A DNA stretch of 64,000 nt from Gammaproteobacteria bacterium (GTDB lineage: Bacteria > Pseudomonadota > Gammaproteobacteria > Burkholderiales > Burkholderiaceae_C): positions 1 to 64,000 of the forward strand of contig JAHJWB010000022.1 in assembly GCA_018828125.1 (NCBI GenBank), given 5' to 3'. How positions within the stretch are numbered: the first letter of the stretch is position 1; the number at the start of each line of letters is the position of its first letter. Both the position numbers and the translations under genes were made by a program. Below, in pieces: positions 27,173 to 34,363 of this stretch. Under the pieces are notes generated by a model, which was not told the origin of the DNA, did not search any database, and saw nothing but the letters and a program-made list of their open reading frames with translations.

Positions 27173-29056
27173 TTAGTTTGTTTTGGCCACGGCAGTACCA
27201 GCCTCAGGCTTCCAGACGGTACCGATCGACACGCTCTTGAGCTTCTTCTGGCGCCCGTACCACAGGTTCACCAGGCCGCGCGAGAAGAACACGGCCGAGA
27301 ACATGCTGGTCAGAATGCCAATGCAATGAACCACGGCAAACCCGCGCACAGGGCCCGAGCCAAAGGCCAGCAGGGCCAGACCAGCGATCAGCGTGGTCAC
27401 GTTCGAGTCAAAAATGGTGGCCCACGCGCGCTCGTAGCCCGTGTGAATGGCGGCTTGCGGTGCAACACCCGAGCGCAGTTCCTCGCGGATGCGCTCATTG
27501 ATCAGCACGTTCGAGTCAATCGCCACGCCGATGGCCAGCGCCATCGCGGCGATACCCGGCAGCGTGAGCGTGGCCTGCAGCATCGACAGCACCGCCACCA
27601 GAAGCAAAACGTTCACCGCTAAGGCGATGCTGGAGAACATGCCGAACAGCATGTAGTAGGCGCACATGAAGATCGCAATCGCGATCAGGCCCCACACCAC
27701 GCTGTTCACACCACGTTCGATGTTGTCGGCGCCCAGGCTGGGGCCGATGGTGAATTCTTCGATGATTTCCATCGGCGCGGCCAGCGAGCCCGCACGCAGC
27801 AACAGCGCGGTGTCGTTGGCTTCCGCCGTGGTCATGCTGCCGGAGATCTGCACACGGCCGCCGCCGATTTCGGTGCGGATCACGGGCGCTGTCACCACTT
27901 CGCCCTTGCCCTTTTCGAACAACACGATGGCCATGCGCTTGCCCACGTTTTCGCGCGTGACGTCGCGGAAGATGCGCGAGCCCTTCGCGTCCAGCGTCAA
28001 GTTGACTGTCGGTTCCTGCGTCTGGCCATCAAAACCCGGCTGTGCATCGGTCAGGTTCTCGCCCGTCAGGATGACCTGCTTTTTCACAATCACCGACTGG
28101 CTGTTGCGGTCCACGTAGCGTTCCGAGCCAAAAGGCACCGGTCCACGGCCGGTCTCGGCCGCGCGGGCTTCGGTGCCCTCGTCTACCAGGCGCACTTCCA
28201 GCGTGGCGGTGCGGCCCAGAATGCGCTTGGCCTGGGCGGTGTCCTGCACCCCGGGCAGTTGCACCACGATGCGGTCCAGACCCTGCTGCTGAATCACGGG
28301 CTCGGCCACGCCCAGCTCGTTGATCCGGTTGTGCAGCGTCACGATGTTTTGTTTGAGCGCCTGTTCCTGCACCTGGCGCGTGGCCTCGGGCTTGATGGTG
28401 ACGCGCAACTTGAACTCGCTGCCCTCGGGCGCACTGGTGCTTTGCAGATCTGCAAACTGGTCGGTGATGAGGTTGCGAGCGGCGGTCAGTGTGGCTTCGT
28501 CACGCAGCTTGATTTCCACCGTCTGGCCGTCGCGGCTGATGCCGCCATGGCGAATGTTCTTGTCGCGCAGCGTGGTGCGCAGGTCGCCCGCGTAGGACTC
28601 GGCCTTTTTGGTGAGGGCTGCCTGCATGTCCACCTGCAGCATGAAATGCACGCCGCCGCGCAAGTCCAGGCCCAGGTACATGGGGTTGGCGTGCAGGGCC
28701 TTCAGCCACAAGGGTGAACGCGAGATCAGGTTTAACGCAACCACAAACGAAGGATCAGTCTCATCGGGGATCAGCGCCTTCTGAATGGCGTCCTTGGCCT
28801 TCAGTTGGGTGTCGGGCGTGTCAAAACGCGCGCGCACCGATGTGCCTTCCAGCGCCACAAAATCGGCTGTCACGCCTGCAGCCTTGAGCGCGTCCTCCAC
28901 CCTTTGTTGCACCGCAGCGTCCACCTTGACGGTGGCCTTGGCTGACGAGACCTGAACGGCAGGCGCCTCGCCAAAAAAATTGGGCAGGGTGTACAAAATC
29001 CCCACCAGCAGCACGATCACCAGGATCGCGTATTTCCACACCGGATATCGGTTCAT
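27173..29056 (-). CDS. secD: Protein translocase subunit SecD
   Basis: Partner of SecF in the Sec export motor. The 627-residue protein opens with one membrane helix (WKYAILVIVLLVGILYTLPNFF), followed by the large periplasmic P1 region with GLDLRGGVHFMLQVD and the repeat domains. The C-terminal five-helix bundle has AMALAIGVAIDSNVLINERIREE, the conserved proton-path Asp, and GPVRGFAVVHCIGILTSMF. Length and motifs are normal. Confidence 0.97.
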   Translation of the reverse strand: MNRYPVWKYAILVIVLLVGILYTLPNFFGEAPAVQVSSAKATVKVDAAVQQRVEDALKAAGVTADFVALEGTSVRARFDTPDTQLKAKDAIQKALIPDETDPSFVVALNLISRSPLWLKALHANPMYLGLDLRGGVHFMLQVDMQAALTKKAESYAGDLRTTLRDKNIRHGGISRDGQTVEIKLRDEATLTAARNLITDQFADLQSTSAPEGSEFKLRVTIKPEATRQVQEQALKQNIVTLHNRINELGVAEPVIQQQGLDRIVVQLPGVQDTAQAKRILGRTATLEVRLVDEGTEARAAETGRGPVPFGSERYVDRNSQSVIVKKQVILTGENLTDAQPGFDGQTQEPTVNLTLDAKGSRIFRDVTRENVGKRMAIVLFEKGKGEVVTAPVIRTEIGGGRVQISGSMTTAEANDTALLLRAGSLAAPMEIIEEFTIGPSLGADNIERGVNSVVWGLIAIAIFMCAYYMLFGMFSSIALAVNVLLLVAVLSMLQATLTLPGIAAMALAIGVAIDSNVLINERIREELRSGVAPQAAIHTGYERAWATIFDSNVTTLIAGLALLAFGSGPVRGFAVVHCIGILTSMFSAVFFSRGLVNLWYGRQKKLKSVSIGTVWKPEAGTAVAKTN

Positions 29057-29085
29057 GATCGCGCTCTAACCTCTCGGAAAGCTTC

Positions 29086-29119
29086 AAAGGGCGGCCTGCT
29101 CGCAAGCCTGCCGCCCTTT
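29086..29119. terminator. Strong hairpin between yajC and secD
   Basis: AAAGGGCGGC (29086-29095) and GCCGCCCTTT (29110-29119) pair perfectly over 10 bp with a 14-nt loop. It lies in the 98-nt gap after yajC, on the path into secD. The arm itself ends in TTT, but no longer T-run follows. It may lower read-through or stabilise the upstream mRNA. Confidence 0.55.
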
Positions 29120-29154
29120 CACAGTTTCATTGAATAAGCCCCGCGGGCTAACTT

Positions 29155-29490
29155 TTATTTGACCGAGCCCTTGGGCAGCACCTGGACCACAGCGCTGCGC
29201 TGGATCTGTACTTCGACATTGCTGGCGATTTCAAGGTGCAAAAAGCCCTCGGACAGGCGCGTGACCTTCCCGACGATGCCGCCAGCGGTAGCCACTTCGT
29301 CGCCCTTGGCGATGGCGTCGATCATGGCGCGGTGTTCTTTCTGGCGCTTCATCTGGGGGCGGATCATGACGAAGTACAGCACCACAAACATCAGCACCAA
29401 CGGCAGCATGCCCGTGAGCGAGGACATCATGTTGCCGCCTTCAGCGGCGGCAGCGGGTGCGGTTTGGGCAAAAGCAGAAGAAATAAACAC
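29155..29490 (-). CDS. yajC: Preprotein translocase subunit YajC
   Basis: A 111-residue single-pass membrane protein that associates with SecDF. One hydrophobic segment (LPLVLMFVVLYFVMI) is followed by RPQMKRQKEHRAMIDAIAKGDEVATAGGIVGKVT, the family hallmark. The N-terminus (MFISSAFAQTAPAAAA) is alanine-rich as in other Burkholderiales. The usual upstream genes tgt and queA are not here. Confidence 0.96.
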   Translation of the reverse strand: MFISSAFAQTAPAAAAEGGNMMSSLTGMLPLVLMFVVLYFVMIRPQMKRQKEHRAMIDAIAKGDEVATAGGIVGKVTRLSEGFLHLEIASNVEVQIQRSAVVQVLPKGSVK

Positions 29491-29678
29491 GGACTGGACT
29501 CCACAAACGGATGGTCAAAATTCACGAAACCCGCCACGGGTGGGCGCTGTAGCGGCCGTCGGGGCAGAACAGGGCATTGTATGCGGCCCCCTGCCAATTG
29601 CCGCCTGGGGATGACCCAAGGGGGTGGCGGGTGTTTGCCTGCCCACAAGGCGCCATGGCGGCGGGGTGAAGAGCTTTG

Positions 29679-29736
29679 TGTAAAAATGGCCGCTAACGCT
29701 TATCCATAAAGCGCTGGCAGCTATCTTTTTAATAGT
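29679..29736. repeat. Palindromic element copy 6, downstream of the indolepyruvate oxidoreductase gene
   Basis: Reads TAAAAATGGCCGCTAACGCT, then TATCCATAAAGCGCTGGCAG and CTATCTTTTTAATAG. One stem pair is mismatched (AACGCTT against AAGCGCT). Flanking A-run and T-run pair with each other. It lies about 42 nt after the stop of the gene ending at 29778 and before yajC begins in the same direction. The rest of the 29491-29777 gap shows nothing I recognise. Confidence 0.75.
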
Positions 29737-29777
29737 AAATGGTGCGTCGCGGGGCGGGCGCTTGGCTCGCCCACCCG

Positions 29778-32700
29778 TCAGGCCGCCTTCCGTTGGCCTG
29801 GGACTTGCCCACCGCGCCACTGGGCCATAAGGCCATCCCACTTGGGACGGGCCAAGTGCAGATGGCGCTCTTTCACGTGGCCGTAGCCCCGGATTTCTTC
29901 GGGAATGCGCGCAATCTCCACCGCCAGGGCCAGGTTGTCGGCATTCAGCGTGGCCAGCAGTTCGTCGATGCAGGCGCGGTATTCCACAATCAGCGCGCGC
30001 TCCATGCGCCGTTCTTCGGTTTTGCCGAACACATCCAGCGCCGTGCCGCGCAGGCCTTTCATCTTGGCCAGCACACCGAAGGCGCTGCGCATCCAGGGGC
30101 CAAACGGCTGCTTCACCAGTTCACCCTTGTCGTTCTTCTTGGCCGTCAGGGGCGGTGCCAGGTGGTGCACCAGCTTGTAGTCACCCTCGAACATGTTGGC
30201 GATCTTGTCCGTGAAGGCCTTGTCGGTGTGCAGACGAGCCACTTCGTACTCGTCCTTGTACGCCATCAGTTTGAACAGGTAGCGTGCAACAGCTTCCGAC
30301 AGCTTGGTGCCGGTGCCCAGCTTGTCTTCTGCAGCCTTCACTTTGTCGACATACGCCTGGTATTCAGCGGCGTAGGCGGCGTTCTGGTAGCCGGTGAGGA
30401 ACTCCACGCGCTTGCTCACCATTTCGACCAATGACGGCTTCTTGACGAACTGGATCACCTGGGCCGCGGCAAACAGCGCTTGCACCGACGCCAGATCGTG
30501 CGCGCAGCGACGGCCCCATTCGAAGGCGGCCTTGTTGTTGTCCACCTGCACGCCGTTCAGCTCCATGGCGCGCATCAGCGAGGCGAACGTCAGTGGCACT
30601 CGGCCTTTCTGCCAGGAGTAGCCCAACATGAGAGGGTTGGTATAGATGCTGTCGCCCAGCAACTGGGTAGCCACTTGCTCGGCATCAAAGGCGCCGACGC
30701 CGCCCGCGCCCACGGCCGCGATGATCGCGCTGTCGCAGTTGGCACCCGGGAACTGCCAGTCCGGGTTGGTCACAAAGGCCGCCGTGGGTGTGCCGTGCGT
30801 GTTCAGCGCCACAAAGGTGCGGCCCGGCTGCATCACGGCCAGCGTGTACTTGTGCGCAGCCACGATGGAATCGCAACCAATCACTAGGTCGGCCTTGGCG
30901 GTATCGACCTTGGTGGTGTAGATGGCGTCGGGACGGTTGGCGATCTGGATGTGGCTCCAGGTGGCTCCGCCCTTTTGGGCCAGGCCACCGGCGTCCTGGG
31001 TGATGACGCCCTTGCCGTCCAGATGCGCCGCCATGCCCAACAGCGAGCCGATGGTGATCACGCCCGTGCCGCCCACGCCGCCGACCACAATGCCCCAGGC
31101 CGTCTCGGCCACCGGCAGTACCGGCTCAGGCAACGGTGGCAGTGCCGACAGGTCGCCCTTCTTTTCCTTCTTGGGCTTTTTCAGCTTGCCGCCCTCCACC
31201 GTCACAAAGCTCGGGCAGAAGCCGTTGACGCAGGAGTAATCCTTGTTGCAGGTGCTCTGGTTGATGCGGCGCTTACGGCCGAACTCCGTCTCCACCGGCT
31301 CGACCGAGAGGCAGTTGGACTTGGTCGAGCAGTCACCGCAACCTTCGCACACCAGGTCGTTGATGACCACCGTCTTGTCGGGTGTGGCCAGCGTGCCGCG
31401 CTTGCGGCGGCGGCGCTTTTCGGTGGCGCAGGTCTGGTCGTAGATGATGACCGTGCAGCCCTTGATCTCGCGGAACTGGCGCTGCAGGGTGTCCAGCTCA
31501 TCACGGTGGTGCACGGTGACGCCGTCGGCCAGCGGCACGCCGTCGTACTTGTCGGGCTCGTCCGTCACGATGATCAGCTTGACCACGCCCTCGGCCTTGA
31601 GGCTGTGCATGATCTGCAGCACCGAATGGCCCTCGGGCCGCTCGCCCACCTGCTGGCCACCGGTCATGGCCACGGCGTCGTTGTAGAGCACCTTGTAGGT
31701 GATGCTGGTGCCCGCCGCAATGCTCTGGCGGATTGCCAGCAGGCCGCTGTGAAAGTACGTGCCGTCGCCCAGGTTGGCAAACACGTGCTGATCGGTGGTG
31801 AACGGTGCCTGGCCCACCCAGGTCACGCCCTCGCCACCCATTTGGGTAAACGTGCTGGTGTTGCGGTCGGGCATCCAGTTGGCCATGTAGTGGCAGCCAA
31901 TGCCGGCCACGGCGCGCGAGCCCTCGGGCACGCGGGTGCTGGTGTTGTGCGGACAGCCGCTGCAAAACCACGGGGCGCGCTCGCCCGTGTCCACTTTCAG
32001 CTCCGTCATGGCGCGCTCACTGGCCTCGACGATGGCGATGCGCGCATCCATGCGCGCAATGATGTCGCTCGATACGCCCAACTTCTTCAGGCGCTTGGCA
32101 ATCGCCTTGGCGATGATGGCGGGCGTCAGGTCGGCCTTGGCGCGCAGCAGCCAGTTCTGGCTCGGGTTGGGCATGGACCATTCGCCGCCCGTGGCGTCGC
32201 CCTCAGGCTCGTCGAACTTGCCCAGCACGTGGGGGCGCACGTCCGAGCGCCAGTTGTACAGCTCTTCCTTGAGTTGGTATTCGATGACCTGGCGCTTTTC
32301 CTCGACGACCAGAATCTCTTGCAGGCCCTGGGCAAAGTCGCGCGTGATGGTCGCTTCCAGCGGCCAAACCACGTTGACTTTGTGCACGCGGATGCCCAGT
32401 TGGCGGCAGGTGGCGTCATCGAGGCCGAGGTCCACCAGAGCTTGGCGGGTGTCGTTGTAGGCCTTGCCGCTGGCGATGATGCCGAAGCGGTCATTCGGGC
32501 CTTCAATGACGTTGTAGTTGAGCTTGTTGGCGCGGATGTACGCCAGCGCGGCATACCACTTGTAGTCCATCAGGCGCGCTTCCTGCTCCAGCGGCGCGTC
32601 GGGCCAGCGGATGTGCAGGCCGCCAGGCGGCATCAAGACGTCCTCGGGCATCACGATCTTCACCCGATCGGGGTCCACGCTGATGCTGCCGGACGACTCC

Positions 32701-33350
32701 ACCACCTCCTGGATGGTTTTCATGCCCGACCACACGCCCGAAAAGCGGCTCATGGCAAACGCGTGCAGGCCCATGTCCAAAATTTCCTGCACGCTGCTCG
32801 GGAAGAACACCGGCGTGCCGCAGGCCTTGAAGATGTGGTCGCTTTGGTGTGCAGCCGTGCTGCTCTTGCTGATGTGGTCGTCGCCCGCGATGGCGATCAC
32901 GCCGCCGTGCTTGGCGGTACCCGCCATGTTGGCGTGCTTGAACACGTCCGAGCAGCGGTCCACGCCCGGGCCTTTGCCGTACCAGATGCCAAACACGCCG
33001 TCGAACTTCTTGCTTTGGGGGTACAGGTCCAGTTGCTGGGTGCCCCATACGGCGGTGGCGCCCAGTTCTTCATTTACCCCGGGCTGAAAGACGATGTTGT
33101 TGGCCGCCAGATGCTTCTTGGCTGCCCACAGTGACTGGTCGTAGGTGCCGAGCGGGGAGCCGCGATAGCCGCTGATGAAGCCCGCCGTATTCAGCCCCTG
33201 CATGGCATCGCGTTGGCGCTGCAGCATGGGCAGGCGGACCAGGGCTTGCACCCCGCTCATGAACGCCCTGCCACTGTCTAAAGAATATTTGTCGTCCAGC
33301 GTGACGGTTTCCAGGGCCTTGCGGATGTGCTCGGGCAGGGGGGCGTTCAT
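29778..33350 (-). CDS. Indolepyruvate ferredoxin oxidoreductase family protein, fused subunits
   Basis: A 1190-residue fusion of the alpha (IorA-like) and gamma (IorB-like) parts of a 2-oxoacid:ferredoxin oxidoreductase. Such enzymes decarboxylate aryl or branched 2-oxoacids to acyl-CoA with thiamine diphosphate. The N-terminal part has GFISGYRGSPLGTYD. The thiamine domain has WFCSGCPHNTSTRVPEGS and ANLGDGTYFHSGLLAIRQ. An iron-sulfur region follows: CEGCGDCSTKSNC and CNKDYSCVNGFCPSF. The gamma domain starts near GGVGGTGVITIGSLLGMAA. I start at the ATG at 33350, after GGAGACATAGCCAT. The Lrp-type gene is divergent from it. It probably serves amino-acid breakdown; the precise substrate is not known. 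Confidence 0.92.
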   Translation of the reverse strand: MNAPLPEHIRKALETVTLDDKYSLDSGRAFMSGVQALVRLPMLQRQRDAMQGLNTAGFISGYRGSPLGTYDQSLWAAKKHLAANNIVFQPGVNEELGATAVWGTQQLDLYPQSKKFDGVFGIWYGKGPGVDRCSDVFKHANMAGTAKHGGVIAIAGDDHISKSSTAAHQSDHIFKACGTPVFFPSSVQEILDMGLHAFAMSRFSGVWSGMKTIQEVVESSGSISVDPDRVKIVMPEDVLMPPGGLHIRWPDAPLEQEARLMDYKWYAALAYIRANKLNYNVIEGPNDRFGIIASGKAYNDTRQALVDLGLDDATCRQLGIRVHKVNVVWPLEATITRDFAQGLQEILVVEEKRQVIEYQLKEELYNWRSDVRPHVLGKFDEPEGDATGGEWSMPNPSQNWLLRAKADLTPAIIAKAIAKRLKKLGVSSDIIARMDARIAIVEASERAMTELKVDTGERAPWFCSGCPHNTSTRVPEGSRAVAGIGCHYMANWMPDRNTSTFTQMGGEGVTWVGQAPFTTDQHVFANLGDGTYFHSGLLAIRQSIAAGTSITYKVLYNDAVAMTGGQQVGERPEGHSVLQIMHSLKAEGVVKLIIVTDEPDKYDGVPLADGVTVHHRDELDTLQRQFREIKGCTVIIYDQTCATEKRRRRKRGTLATPDKTVVINDLVCEGCGDCSTKSNCLSVEPVETEFGRKRRINQSTCNKDYSCVNGFCPSFVTVEGGKLKKPKKEKKGDLSALPPLPEPVLPVAETAWGIVVGGVGGTGVITIGSLLGMAAHLDGKGVITQDAGGLAQKGGATWSHIQIANRPDAIYTTKVDTAKADLVIGCDSIVAAHKYTLAVMQPGRTFVALNTHGTPTAAFVTNPDWQFPGANCDSAIIAAVGAGGVGAFDAEQVATQLLGDSIYTNPLMLGYSWQKGRVPLTFASLMRAMELNGVQVDNNKAAFEWGRRCAHDLASVQALFAAAQVIQFVKKPSLVEMVSKRVEFLTGYQNAAYAAEYQAYVDKVKAAEDKLGTGTKLSEAVARYLFKLMAYKDEYEVARLHTDKAFTDKIANMFEGDYKLVHHLAPPLTAKKNDKGELVKQPFGPWMRSAFGVLAKMKGLRGTALDVFGKTEERRMERALIVEYRACIDELLATLNADNLALAVEIARIPEEIRGYGHVKERHLHLARPKWDGLMAQWRGGQVPGQRKAA

Positions 33351-33497
33351 ATGGCTATGTCTCCAATGGCTTTTTTGGGATCCGTGCCTTGTGGGCTCGG
33401 TGGGGCAGCGCATCGCCGCCCGTTTAGGGCTGCGGCTCTAGTCTGCAGAGAAGTGTATGTCTGCGCAGCGGATATGTCTTTGCGTTCTGTGCCGCAT

Positions 33498-33528
33498 TTG
33501 GGCTATTCTGAGAAAGGATCTTTCCCAA
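33498..33528. promoter_or_regulatory. Inverted repeat upstream of the Lrp-type gene
   Basis: TTGGG (33498-33502) and CCCAA (33524-33528) flank an inner GAAAG-GAT-CTTTC palindrome. The site is AT-rich and sits between the divergent oxidoreductase and Lrp-type genes, just before the latter's GTG. Lrp-family proteins bind loosely symmetric AT-rich sites, so autoregulation and control of the oxidoreductase are plausible. Confidence 0.4.
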
Positions 33529-33540
33529 TATGGCCTCTTT

Positions 33541-34023
33541 GTGAACACTCTCGACAAATTCGACATTGCCATCCTCAACGAGCTGCAATTGGATGCCCGT
33601 TTGACCAACGCCGAACTGGCGCAGCGGGTGGGTCTGTCGGCCGCGCCCTGCTGGCGCCGGGTGCGCGCGCTGGAGGAGCACGGCTTCATCAAGGGCTATC
33701 GCGCGGAGATCGACCGGCACAAGATCGGGCTTGGAGTGCTGGCCTTTGTACGGCTCGACGCCGACCGCAGCACCGGCAACCTGACCCGCGCCATGGAGGA
33801 GGCGATCCGCCAGATTCCCGAGGTGGTGTCCTGCCACTACATCAGCGGCACCGGCACCTTCGAGCTGCAGGTCGTGGCACGGGATCTGGACAGCTTTTCC
33901 CAGTTCGCACGCGACGTGCTGCTGAACCTGCCCAATGTGAAAGACATGCACACCAGCTTTTCGCTGGGCGAGGTCAAGGCCAGCGGCGCGCTGCCGCTCA
34001 CGCACTTGACGCGGGTGAAATGA
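33541..34023 (+). CDS. Lrp/AsnC-family transcriptional regulator
   Basis: A 160-residue regulator. The N-terminal helix-turn-helix reads LDKFDIAILNELQLDARLTNAELAQRVGLSAAPCWRRVRALEEHGFIKGY, and the C-terminal RAM effector domain follows (VVSCHYISGTGTFELQVVARDLDSF). Such proteins sense amino acids and form octamers. The start is a GTG at 33541 matching the family N-terminus; the frame is open 28 codons upstream without homology. Divergent from the indolepyruvate oxidoreductase gene, so it probably controls it in response to an aromatic or branched amino acid (inference). Confidence 0.92.
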   Translation: MNTLDKFDIAILNELQLDARLTNAELAQRVGLSAAPCWRRVRALEEHGFIKGYRAEIDRHKIGLGVLAFVRLDADRSTGNLTRAMEEAIRQIPEVVSCHYISGTGTFELQVVARDLDSFSQFARDVLLNLPNVKDMHTSFSLGEVKASGALPLTHLTRVK

Positions 34024-34363
34024 TGATTGCTATCTTGGTGATAGCTGTAAGCGCTTATTGGATAAGCGCTAGAACCCTATTTGGCTTGTAATTTGCACGG
34101 AATGTGGCTCTGCGGACAGTGCCCCTGTACCGCCAGGAGCCACGCCACGTAACAAGGCGTTCGAGCGTGGCTCAAGCGCAGGGGGTGCTGTATAAGCCTG
34201 CAAAACCATCACGGCTCTGCCGCCGTGCGCGCGCACCCAGCCTGACGCGCCTTGTGGCAGTGCGATGGAGGGCCAGTGTGGGTTGGCCTACCAATAACGA
34301 TGGCTCTTTTCGAGCGATGGCACCTTGCCGGTCGAAGGGAGCCCCAAAGAGGGAGCGGGCAGC
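34024..34363. other. Gap between Lrp-type gene and DUF2339 gene
   Basis: This 340-bp gap contains palindromic element copy 7 at its left end and a 9-bp inverted repeat, GAGCCACGC (34137-34145) and GCGTGGCTC (34165-34173), with a 19-nt spacer. The promoter of the DUF2339-DUF3999 pair must lie here, but I cannot place it. A short open frame on the plus strand (34104-34367) has no recognisable product. Confidence 0.4.
34028..34090. repeat. Palindromic element copy 7, downstream of the Lrp-type gene
   Basis: In reverse orientation: GATAGCTG, then AAGCGCTTATTGGATAAGC and GCTAGAACC. Arms AGCGCTTA (34050-34057) and TAAGCGCT (34063-34070) are perfect. A second hairpin, GCTATC and GATAGC (34029-34045), lies beside it. 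It starts 5 nt after the Lrp-type stop codon. Confidence 0.8.
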
